From Armatimonadota bacterium (GTDB lineage: Bacteria > Armatimonadota > Chthonomonadetes > Chthonomonadales > CAJBBX01), in NCBI GenBank assembly GCA_026392115.1, contig JAPLCQ010000038.1, forward strand, positions 20,853-84,852: a stretch of DNA of 64,000 nucleotides, written 5' to 3'. The translations under genes were made by a program, and so were the position numbers. Under the pieces are notes generated by a model. That model was not told the origin of the DNA, ran no database searches, and saw nothing but the letters and a program-made list of their open reading frames with translations. Below are positions 32,963 through 40,487 of the stretch, piece after piece (position 1 is the first letter of the stretch; every line of letters starts with the position of its first letter).

Positions 32963-33940
32963 ATGGGCACGCGTGACGCAACCAACGGCTCGGTCGAGCC
33001 GATCATCGCCATCGGAGGACCTACGGGAGTAGGCAAGACCGCCGTCGCGGTATGCCTGGCCGAGGCCATCGGCGGCGAGCTTGTCAGCGCCGACTCCATG
33101 GCCGTCTACCGGGGTATGAACATCGGCACCGCGAAGCCGACCGAGGAGGAGCGGCGCCGCGTTCCGTGCCATGTCATCGATGTGGTGGAGCCCGACGCGA
33201 CGTTCAATGCGGCGCTCTTCCAGGAGAGTGCCGCGGCGGCCATTCGTGGAATCCGCGCCCGGGGGCGGCGCCCAATCGTGGTGGGCGGCACGGGTTTCTA
33301 CTTGCGCGCGTTGCTTGACGATCTTGATCTCAGTCACGCGCCAGCGGACGAGGCGGTTCGGAACCGATGGCTCGAGTACGGTCGTATATACGGGAGCGCT
33401 GCACTGCACCTACGGCTTGCGGCGGTGGATTCGGTTGCCGCCCAGCGGCTGCATCCTAACGATACTGTGCGTCTGGTCCGTGCCTTGGAGGTCTTCGAGG
33501 TCACCGGAAAGCCGATGACCCAGGTGCACGCCGACGCGGCCAGAGGGCGGAAGCCCTATCACGCCGTGCGGTATCTGCTGACCATGCCGTTGCCTGCGCT
33601 TGACGAGCGTATCAACGCGCGCGTGGACGCGATGCTGGCCGCTGGTTGGCTGGACGAGGTCCGAGGCCTGCGGCAGAGCGGCTACTCGGCTGACTGCCCC
33701 GGTATGCGGGCGCTGGGTTACATGGATTTGTGCCGAGTGGTTGATGGCGTCTGCACGGTGCAAGAGGCGGCAGAGATGACCAAGCGGGCCACGAGACGGT
33801 TTGCTCGCAGGCAACTGACCTGGTTCCGAAGCGACCAGGGTTGGGAGTGGCTGGATATCTGCGATAGTGCGGCGGATGAAATCGCGCAAGTGATCGCAGG
33901 GCGTATGGTTAACAATAATCCGGCGCGTGCCGCATTTTAG
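32963..33940 (+). CDS. miaA: tRNA dimethylallyltransferase
   Basis: A 325-aa enzyme adding a dimethylallyl group to A37 of tRNAs reading U-starting codons. P-loop 'GGPTGVGKTAVAVCLAE', 'ELVSADSMAVYRGMNIGTAKP' (catalytic Asp region), 'VVGGTGFYLRALL' and 'LTWFRSDQGWEWLD'. Length is typical. ATG 32963 lies 11 nt after kdsC and removes the unrelated N-terminal extension of the track ORF. The downstream gene is hfq, an order shared with many bacteria. Confidence 0.97.
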   Translation: MGTRDATNGSVEPIIAIGGPTGVGKTAVAVCLAEAIGGELVSADSMAVYRGMNIGTAKPTEEERRRVPCHVIDVVEPDATFNAALFQESAAAAIRGIRARGRRPIVVGGTGFYLRALLDDLDLSHAPADEAVRNRWLEYGRIYGSAALHLRLAAVDSVAAQRLHPNDTVRLVRALEVFEVTGKPMTQVHADAARGRKPYHAVRYLLTMPLPALDERINARVDAMLAAGWLDEVRGLRQSGYSADCPGMRALGYMDLCRVVDGVCTVQEAAEMTKRATRRFARRQLTWFRSDQGWEWLDICDSAADEIAQVIAGRMVNNNPARAAF

Positions 33941-33970
33941 GTGCCGCGCCCACCGAGGAGAACTCACACG

Positions 33971-34309
33971 ATGCCTAAGTCGCAATTGAACCTGCAGGAC
34001 GTGTTTCTGAATCAGGTACGCAAAGAGAACATCGGCGTTACCATCTTTCTGGTGAACAGTGTGCAGCTCAGGGGCCACGTCAGAGGATTCGATCCGTTCA
34101 CCGTGCTTCTTGAGATCCCCGGTCGTCCGACCCAGCTTGTCTACAAGCACGCCATCACGTCCATCGTGCCCTCACGGCCTGTGTCCGGTTTCTACAACGA
34201 GGCCCACCGCAGCCCGCAGGCGCCGCCGCCGCCGCCGCGACCCGTCGATGATCCGCCGGTGACCCTCCTTGAGCCGGTGGAGGCAGAGCCGACGGAAGCC
34301 GAAGAGTAG
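33971..34309 (+). CDS. hfq: RNA chaperone Hfq
   Basis: A 112-aa Hfq. The Sm1 motif region is '[20 protein letters not shown]' then '[22 protein letters not shown]', and Sm2 is '[14 protein letters not shown]'. GAGGAG precedes ATG 33971. Beyond the core there is a 40-residue Pro-rich then acidic tail, longer than in many Gram-positive Hfq proteins. Hexamer formation and sRNA binding are expected from the family. Downstream dapF starts 9 nt later. Confidence 0.95.
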   Translation: MPKSQLNLQDVFLNQVRKENIGVTIFLVNSVQLRGHVRGFDPFTVLLEIPGRPTQLVYKHAITSIVPSRPVSGFYNEAHRSPQAPPPPPRPVDDPPVTLLEPVEAEPTEAEE

Positions 34310-34318
34310 CACCGGAGC

Positions 34319-35194
34319 GTGACTGTGAAGTTCACTAAGATGCAGGGGATCGGCAACGACTTCGTCGTGATCAACTGCCTTGAGAATCCGCTGGCTGAGG
34401 CCGCCTTGCCGGGCCTCAGCCGGCTCATGAACGACCGCAAGTTCGGCGTCGGCGGCGACGGCCTCCTTCTGGTCTATCCGTCCAAGATGGCGGACTACCG
34501 GATGCGGATGCTGAACCCCGACGGGTCCGAGGCCGAGATGTGCGGGAACGGCATACGCTGCTTCGGCAAGTACCTGTTTGATCGTCGCATGGTGTCTGAG
34601 CCGCAGTTCCGCGTGGAGACGCTCGCCGGTGTGAAGCACCTGCGGGTGACAACGCGAGGGGGCAAGGCCGAGATGATCCGCGTCGATATGGGACAGCCGC
34701 GGCTTCGGCGGTCGGAGATACCCATGCGGGGCGACGATACGCCTACCGTGGTTGCCGAGCCGGTGAAGATCGACGGTCGCAAGTTCGATGTGACGGGCGT
34801 CTCCATGGGCAATCCGCACGCCGTTGTCTTTGTCGATGACGTGGCGGCGTTCGATGTAGCCCGATTTGGGCCGCAGATCGAGACGCACAGGCTCTTTCCG
34901 CAACGCACCAACGTTCAGTTCGCCCAGGCGACCTCGTCCAGCGAGATGACCGTTCGAACCTGGGAGCGCGGCGCTGGCATCACGCTGGCGTGCGGCACCG
35001 GCGCTTGCGCCGCGGCGGTGGCCGGATCGCTCACGGAGCGCACCGGGAAGCGCGTCAACGTCCACCTGCCCGGCGGCAGCCTGACCATCGAGTGGATGGG
35101 CGACAATCGGGTGGTGATGACGGGTCCGGCGGCCGACGTATTCGAGGGCTCGCTTGACCTGCCCGCCGCGTTGCCCGAGACGGCGGCCTCGTGA
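34319..35194 (+). CDS. dapF: diaminopimelate epimerase
   Basis: A 291-aa enzyme interconverting LL- and meso-diaminopimelate for lysine and peptidoglycan. Both catalytic cysteines are visible: 'AEMCGNGIRCFGKYL' and 'LACGTGACAAAVAGSL'. N-terminal 'FTKMQGIGNDFVVIN' is diagnostic. Start GTG 34319 or GTG 34325. The stop overlaps the next gene as GTGA. Confidence 0.97.
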   Translation: MTVKFTKMQGIGNDFVVINCLENPLAEAALPGLSRLMNDRKFGVGGDGLLLVYPSKMADYRMRMLNPDGSEAEMCGNGIRCFGKYLFDRRMVSEPQFRVETLAGVKHLRVTTRGGKAEMIRVDMGQPRLRRSEIPMRGDDTPTVVAEPVKIDGRKFDVTGVSMGNPHAVVFVDDVAAFDVARFGPQIETHRLFPQRTNVQFAQATSSSEMTVRTWERGAGITLACGTGACAAAVAGSLTERTGKRVNVHLPGGSLTIEWMGDNRVVMTGPAADVFEGSLDLPAALPETAAS

Positions 35195-36018
35195 CGATGC
35201 GCTTTGCCATCTGCAACGAGACCTTCCAGGGATGGGCTTGGGACGAGACATGCGCCAAGGTGGCCGAACTCGGCTACGATGCTATCGAGGTAGCGCCCTT
35301 CACTCTGGCTGCGGATGTCCGAACGCTGGACGCCGCACAACGGACCGCCATACGGCTGACCGCCGAGGCCAATGGTCTGGCCGTCACGGGCCTTCATTGG
35401 CTCCTTGTGTCTCCGGAGGGGCTCTCCCTCACCTGCGACGATGCCGAGATTCGCGCGGCCACCGGCGCATACTTGGCGTCACTGGTGGACTTCTGCGCCG
35501 ATCTGGGCGGCTCCGTCATGGTGCTCGGATCGCCGAAACAGCGGCGAATAGCTCCGGGGAGCCATCGGGACGAGGCGCTGAGCCGAATGGCAGACGCGCT
35601 CCGAGCCGCCCTCGACCGCGCCGAACGGGCCGGCATTGTGGTCTGTTTGGAGCCGTTGCCTGCGCCGGAGTCGGACCTTGTCCTCACGCTCGACGAGGCT
35701 GCGGCTGTGATCGGTTCCATGTCCCATTCGGCGCTACGTACGATCTTCGACGTGAAGAGCGCCTCCGCTGAGACGCCGCAGCCGTCTGACCTCGCAATCC
35801 GTTACAGCCGATGGATCGCCCATGTACACGCGAACGATGCCAACCGGCGTGGCCCCGGCTTCGGCGACACCGACTTCGGGCCGATCCTCCGCGCGCTTAA
35901 CCAGATCGGCTATGACGGCTATGTCTCGGTGGAGGTGTTCGACTACTCGCCGGACCCGGTCACCATCGCCCGCGAGAGCCTCCGGTACCTACAGGGCTGC
36001 CTCAAGGCCGCCGGCTAA
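35191..36018 (+). CDS. sugar phosphate isomerase/epimerase-like TIM barrel
   Basis: A 275-aa xylose-isomerase-like TIM-barrel protein. Metal-site pattern: Glu in 'VVCLEPLP', Asp/His in 'TIFDVKSAS' and 'WIAHVHANDANRRGPGFGDTDF', and Glu in 'YVSVEVFDYSPDP'. Such enzymes epimerise ketoses or act on inositol derivatives; the substrate is undetermined. GTG 35191 overlaps the dapF stop, and the stop overlaps the convergent channel gene by 4 nt (CTAA). Confidence 0.85.
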   Translation: MTMRFAICNETFQGWAWDETCAKVAELGYDAIEVAPFTLAADVRTLDAAQRTAIRLTAEANGLAVTGLHWLLVSPEGLSLTCDDAEIRAATGAYLASLVDFCADLGGSVMVLGSPKQRRIAPGSHRDEALSRMADALRAALDRAERAGIVVCLEPLPAPESDLVLTLDEAAAVIGSMSHSALRTIFDVKSASAETPQPSDLAIRYSRWIAHVHANDANRRGPGFGDTDFGPILRALNQIGYDGYVSVEVFDYSPDPVTIARESLRYLQGCLKAAG

Positions 36019-37739
36019 GGCTCCTGTTCCGCCGGCTCCACCGCCACCTGGGCCCGCATCGGCTGGTGGCGGCATCTGTCGTAGACCTCCACCAGTAGTA
36101 GCTGCGTGCCCGGCTCGTAGGTATCCACCTGCGGCAGCGGGACCCACGGCTGCACGGCCGTCGGACGGGCCAGGAGCGCCCGCGCTTGCTTCAGCGAGGC
36201 CCGGACCTCTGTGTAGGCGCCCAGACAGCCACTCACCGATGCCGCCGCCACGGTCCGCAGCATCATCAGCCTCGAGCCTATGACGAAGCCCTGCTCGACG
36301 CCATCGCACAGTGCCGCCGCGGCGAAGGTGGCGCCAGCAGCCGTGGAGGGGTTCAGCGCCACGTCGACGCCGAGCAGCGACTCTCCCAGTTTGCGCGCCA
36401 ACGACGAGCGGAACAGGCGCACCACGGTCCGGATGCCGCTGTTCCGTAGCGCCGCCTTGTGGGCGACGCGCAGGTTCACCATGTCGTCATCGGTAACCGC
36501 CAGGACCACGCTCGCACGAGAGATGGCTACCTGCTCCAACACCTCGTCAGAGGTGGCGTCGCCGCGCACGACGTGCAGTTCGGATGGCCAATCGTCGGCT
36601 ATTTCGGCGCGGGCGTCCGGGTCAATGGCCACCACGGAGCGCCCCATCTGGTGCAAGCGGAGGGCCACGCGCGTGCCGAGATGCCCGAGCCCCACCACGA
36701 CCGTGTGGCCCGACAGTACGCTTCGAGGCGCGCCGAGCACGCGCTCTACCCGCAGTGTGACGAGGTACTCCGTCAACACGCCGAAGACGACGGCCAGAAG
36801 CGAAGCCCCTCCCAACATCATCACGCATCCGAAGAGCTTCAGGCCCAGTGAGGCGTGGCGCAGACTGAAGTCGCCGAACCCCACCGTGGTGACAATGGTC
36901 ACCGTGAAATAGAACGCATCGATAGGCGAGAGACCCATGGCGAAGTGGAAGACGAGGCTTCCCGCCAGTACCACCACGGCGCTGACCACGGCCGCCGCGC
37001 GGAGTAGCGGCGAGGCGCTCTTCCAGACGCCCCGCACCGCGGCAAGCGAAGCGCCATAGGTCACCCAGGTCCGCCGCTTCCGGTCGCCCGACCTCGCCGC
37101 CGCCGGTTGCACCGAGGCTGTGACCAGAACGTCGCCTACCTGCAGGCTGCCCGCGTCGGTGGCGCCGTCTTCGGATGCGGCGCCCCGTCGAACGGCCAAC
37201 GGTACGACACCCAACGCGTCGCTCAGCGCCTCGGGCGCTTGGCCGGCGCCGGTAGCGGGGTCGCAGACGCGGTGCTCGGCAACGATGACGAAGGCTCCCC
37301 CCACCTGGAACGCGCGCACGAGGTCCTGTCCGAGGGCCGCCGCCACGAAGGCCGGGGCAGCCAGTCGGGCCGAGTTGAGCACGGCCTGCAGGCTCATGTC
37401 CCGGCACGCACGGTCCGCCAGGTCGGCATCCAACAGGCGCAGCACAACGTGGATGTCTGGGTTTAGCCGCTGCGCGTCGATGGCGACCTCGAGATTGGTG
37501 AGATCATCGTCAGTGGCGATGATGATGGCCCGAGCCCGCTCCACCTCGGCCCATCTCAGGGCGCTCTCATCGCGGGCATCCTCGTGCAGCAGGCGCGCCG
37601 CAGCCACCTCGGCTCGGCGCGCCCACTCGGGAGAGACATCACGGGCGATAACCACCACCTGCTCGCCCTGGTCTTTGAGGATTTCCAGCGCCGAGATGCC
37701 GACCTTGCCCTGGCCGCAGATGATGATGTGGCCCCTCAT
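36015..37739 (-). CDS. potassium channel with RCK (TrkA-N) domains on both sides of the pore
   Basis: A 574-aa protein. The first Rossmann RCK domain starts at residue 1 ('HIIICGQGKVGISALEIL'), followed by a TrkA-C-like segment to about 210. Two membrane helices flank the filter 'TVGFGD' (285-290) in 'FYFTVTIVTTVGFGDFS'. A second RCK domain begins at 345 ('HTVVVGLGHLGTRVALRL') with 'VVRGDATSDEVL'. Selectivity filter and RCK pairs indicate a ligand-gated K+ channel in the inner membrane. ATG 37739 overlaps the cca stop as ATGA. The N-terminal RCK is unusual for MthK-like channels. Confidence 0.9.
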   Translation of the reverse strand: MRGHIIICGQGKVGISALEILKDQGEQVVVIARDVSPEWARRAEVAAARLLHEDARDESALRWAEVERARAIIIATDDDLTNLEVAIDAQRLNPDIHVVLRLLDADLADRACRDMSLQAVLNSARLAAPAFVAAALGQDLVRAFQVGGAFVIVAEHRVCDPATGAGQAPEALSDALGVVPLAVRRGAASEDGATDAGSLQVGDVLVTASVQPAAARSGDRKRRTWVTYGASLAAVRGVWKSASPLLRAAAVVSAVVVLAGSLVFHFAMGLSPIDAFYFTVTIVTTVGFGDFSLRHASLGLKLFGCVMMLGGASLLAVVFGVLTEYLVTLRVERVLGAPRSVLSGHTVVVGLGHLGTRVALRLHQMGRSVVAIDPDARAEIADDWPSELHVVRGDATSDEVLEQVAISRASVVLAVTDDDMVNLRVAHKAALRNSGIRTVVRLFRSSLARKLGESLLGVDVALNPSTAAGATFAAAALCDGVEQGFVIGSRLMMLRTVAAASVSGCLGAYTEVRASLKQARALLARPTAVQPWVPLPQVDTYEPGTQLLLVEVYDRCRHQPMRAQVAVEPAEQEP

Positions 37740-39130
37740 GGAGCTTCGCCCCCTGCCTCGGCCCGGCGCCAACGGACGGCGGCCTTGCGGGCTCCGTCGG
37801 TATCGTCCGGCGCCAACGAGCCGTCGAGGACCAGCTCGACCAGATGCGCCTTAGCGCGTCCCACATCACGCCCCGGCGGCAGACCCAGGAGGTCCATCAA
37901 CTCGCGTCCTGTCAGCGGGCTACCGACCTTGGCCGCGTTGTACTGCCCGTTGACTTCATCGATCCGAGCGCGAAGTGCGCGCAGGTCGGTTACCGGCGCC
38001 TCCGGGTTCATGGCCGCCAGATCGCACGCCGCCACATCGAAGAGGCTCTGCAGCTCGTCGCCGGTGTCGCGGACGAGGCGGCGGATCGCCGCATCCGACC
38101 ACTCCGGCCGCGCCTCGCCCAGCCTCATGTGCTGCTTCACGAGGGTCGTCACGCGCTCGGTGTCGTGCGTGGAGAAGCGGAGGCGGTGCAGGAGGCGACC
38201 CGCAAGGTCGGCGCCCACGGTGGGATGCTCGTAGAAGTGGATACCGCGTTCATCCGAGCCGCGGGTAGGCGGCTTGCCCACATCATGAAGCAGGACCGCA
38301 ATTCGGACATCCAGGTCCGCATCAGGCGCGACGACCGCAAGCGCCGCCAGTGTGTGCGACCAGACATCGTGGATGTGCCAGGAGTTTTGCGTAACGCCCA
38401 CCATGGCCGATAGTTCCGGGGCGAATGCCGCCAGTAGGCCGCACTCCATCAGCAACGCGAGGCCGCGGCTCGCGTTCGGGAGCATCAGCGTCTTGCAGAA
38501 CTCGTCACGAATGCGCTCGGCGCTCACTACGGGTCGGTCGCAGAGCAGGTCCAGGCGGCTCCACTCCTCCCGCATGGCCTGCCATGTTGCCGGCTCTATG
38601 GTGAAGCCGAAGCGCACCGCGAATCGTACGGCGCGGAGCATCCGAAGCGGGTCATCGTAGAAGGTCAGCCTCGGCTCCAACGGAGTGCGTATTTCGCCGG
38701 CGCGCAGATCGGCGAGCCCCCTGCCGGTCAAGTCCAGCGTCTCGCCGGAATGCAGCCCTTCCATCAGGGTGTTGATGGTGAAGTCGCGGCGAAGGGCGTC
38801 CGCCATGAGGCCGGCACGACGGACGTTGGGCTTGCGGCTACCGGCGTCGTAGTTCTCAGCACGAGCGGTTACCAGCTCCACCGCGCAACCGGCAAGGGTG
38901 AGGCGCGCCGTGCCGAAACGCGGGTAGACCACCGGGGCGTGCTCCGAGAGTGGGCTCCGGTGCAGAAGCTGCGCCAGGTCGAGAGCGTCCAGGTCCGTCA
39001 CCAGGTCCACGTCGTCGGCGACGGGCAAGCCCAGCAGGCGGTCGCGCGGAACCCCTCCTACGAGGAACAGATGGTCCTCGAACGGTGTCCCCCGCGTGGC
39101 ATCCCTTACGGCGGCGATGGCGTCTGACAT
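37736..39130 (-). CDS. cca: CCA-adding enzyme / tRNA nucleotidyltransferase with HD domain
   Basis: A 464-aa class II nucleotidyltransferase with the N-terminal head 'LFLVGGVPRDRLLGLPVADDVDLVTD' (metal Asp pair), 'VRRAGLMADALRRDFTINTL', 'DDPLRMLRAVRFAVRFGF' and a central HD domain 'AVLLHDVGKPPTR'. Three of the four tRNAs here lack encoded CCA, consistent with need for this enzyme. ATG 39130 is chosen; the ORF extension runs into the tRNA-Pro gene. A split CC- or A-adding role cannot be excluded. Confidence 0.93.
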   Translation of the reverse strand: MSDAIAAVRDATRGTPFEDHLFLVGGVPRDRLLGLPVADDVDLVTDLDALDLAQLLHRSPLSEHAPVVYPRFGTARLTLAGCAVELVTARAENYDAGSRKPNVRRAGLMADALRRDFTINTLMEGLHSGETLDLTGRGLADLRAGEIRTPLEPRLTFYDDPLRMLRAVRFAVRFGFTIEPATWQAMREEWSRLDLLCDRPVVSAERIRDEFCKTLMLPNASRGLALLMECGLLAAFAPELSAMVGVTQNSWHIHDVWSHTLAALAVVAPDADLDVRIAVLLHDVGKPPTRGSDERGIHFYEHPTVGADLAGRLLHRLRFSTHDTERVTTLVKQHMRLGEARPEWSDAAIRRLVRDTGDELQSLFDVAACDLAAMNPEAPVTDLRALRARIDEVNGQYNAAKVGSPLTGRELMDLLGLPPGRDVGRAKAHLVELVLDGSLAPDDTDGARKAAVRWRRAEAGGEAP

Positions 39131-39197
39131 ACGGCTATTATGGCCCAGCGAGCGCGGGTCTCGCGGCGAGTCGGGGTTCGGGGGCCCCGGACGCAAA

Positions 39198-39227
39198 GAG
39201 GAGGCACAGCATATGCTGCGCCTCCTC
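39198..39227 (-). terminator. terminator hairpin downstream of tRNA-Pro
   Basis: GAGGAGGC-A-CAGCAT / ATGCTG-C-GCCTCCTC forms a near-perfect 15-bp palindrome with one A-C mismatch. On the minus strand it is followed by TTTGCGT. It lies just after the tRNA-Pro 3' end. Confidence 0.65.
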
Positions 39228-39231
39228 GGCA

Positions 39232-39305
39232 TCGGGGTGCGCGGACTTGAACCGCGGGCCTCCTGGCCCCCATCCAGGCACTCTACCAAACTGAGCTACA
39301 CCCCG
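39232..39305 (-). tRNA. tRNA-Pro(GGG)
   Basis: Cloverleaf on the minus strand: acceptor CGGGGTG/CACCCCG (C1-G72, typical of bacterial tRNA-Pro), anticodon stem CCTGG/CCAGG with loop ATGGGGG, T-arm CGCGG/CCGCG, discriminator A. Anticodon GGG reads CCC. CCA is not encoded; the adjacent gene is cca. Confidence 0.94.
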
Positions 39306-39317
39306 CTGGCAAGGGGT

Positions 39318-39345
39318 ATTATACTCCATCCCATGGTCATTTCAA
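39318..39345 (-). promoter_or_regulatory. sigma70 promoter of tRNA-Pro
   Basis: On the minus strand TTGAAA (39345-39340), 16-bp spacer and consensus TATAAT (39323-39318), 12 nt before the tRNA 5' end. The same bases read on the plus strand give TATACT (39320-39325), 7 nt before the mutY ATG. Confidence 0.75.
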
Positions 39346-40487
39346 CCTCCGGCTCCGCAGCCAAGCACGCGCAATCGCGCTCCGGCCCGACCAACTCCGA
39401 GCGCCCGTCGCGATCGGCCACGGCCGCGCTGTTGGCGTGGTTCCGTGCGAGCCGGCGACCGCTGCCATGGCGTACCGCGTGGCGCGACCCGTATCGCGTG
39501 CTGGTCTCCGAGGTCATGCTGCAGCAGACGCAGGTCGCCGCTGCCGTGCCCTACTACCTGCGCTGGGTTGAGCGCTTCCCAACGCTTGAGGCGCTGGCTG
39601 CGGCAGACGAGGCCGAGGCGCTGGCCCTTTGGTCTGGGCTGGGCTACTACGGCCGCGCCCGAAGGCTGCACGCTGCGGCGCGCGCCGTGGTTGCCTCGGG
39701 ATCACCGGGTCTGCCCGCCGACCTTGCAGGTCTGCGCGCACTCCCCGGCATAGGCCCCTACACGGCCGGCGCCGTAATGGCTTTGGCCCACAACCAGCGC
39801 GCTCCGGCGATCGACGGCAATGTCATCCGGGTGCTGTCGCGCGTCGACGCCCTGGAGGAGGGCGGCAAGGCCGCGGGACTCCGTTCGGTGGAGGCCGCCT
39901 GGTTGCGCCTCGCCCCGCGCCGGGCCATGCGCCACTATGCTGAAGCCCTGATGGAGCTTGGCGCGACCGTCTGCAGCCCAACAGGTCCCGATTGCGGTCG
40001 GTGCCCGCTGAAGGTCGTCTGCCTGGCCGGTATCCGCGGCAACGCCACGGCCTACCCCGTCCCATCAAAGCGCCCCGCTGTTACGGCCGTCGCCCATGCC
40101 TGCGCGCTGGTGCGGGGTGATGATGCCGTGCTGCTGGTGCGGCAGACGGAGGCCGGCCTCTGGCAGGGCATGCTGGAGATGCCGCGGGCGGAGGTTCAAG
40201 CCGCCGAGGCGCCGCAGGATGCCGCCGTCCGGGCGCTACTGGCTGTCACGGGCCTGCGGGGCGACCTCATCAGGGCCTGGCCGACCGTGCGGCACTCCGT
40301 CACGCGGTACCGGGTGACGTTGCACCCCTTTGAGTTCTCTCTGCCGGACCGGTGGCGCGCGTCCGATGCTCTTGAGGCGCAGTGGGTGCGCGTCTCCTCG
40401 CTGGCGTCGGCGCCGCTACCGGCTGCGCAGCGTCGCGCATTGGTATCAGCCTTTGGATCGGCAGCGAGGGGCGCCAATGCCGGCTAA
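39333..40487 (+). CDS. mutY: A/G-specific adenine DNA glycosylase
   Basis: A 384-aa glycosylase removing A mispaired with 8-oxoG. Catalytic Glu60 in 'VSEVMLQQTQV', helix-hairpin-helix 'LRALPGIGPYTAGAV', Asp161 in 'AIDGNVIRVLSR' and the [4Fe-4S] cysteines C-x6-C-x2-C-x5-C ('CSPTGPDCGRCPLKVVC'). A C-terminal NUDIX-like domain recognises 8-oxoG. ATG 39333 has no Shine-Dalgarno but a -10 7 nt upstream, so the mRNA may be leaderless; the start is not certain because conserved sequence begins near residue 30. Confidence 0.95.
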   Translation: MVISTSGSAAKHAQSRSGPTNSERPSRSATAALLAWFRASRRPLPWRTAWRDPYRVLVSEVMLQQTQVAAAVPYYLRWVERFPTLEALAAADEAEALALWSGLGYYGRARRLHAAARAVVASGSPGLPADLAGLRALPGIGPYTAGAVMALAHNQRAPAIDGNVIRVLSRVDALEEGGKAAGLRSVEAAWLRLAPRRAMRHYAEALMELGATVCSPTGPDCGRCPLKVVCLAGIRGNATAYPVPSKRPAVTAVAHACALVRGDDAVLLVRQTEAGLWQGMLEMPRAEVQAAEAPQDAAVRALLAVTGLRGDLIRAWPTVRHSVTRYRVTLHPFEFSLPDRWRASDALEAQWVRVSSLASAPLPAAQRRALVSAFGSAARGANAG

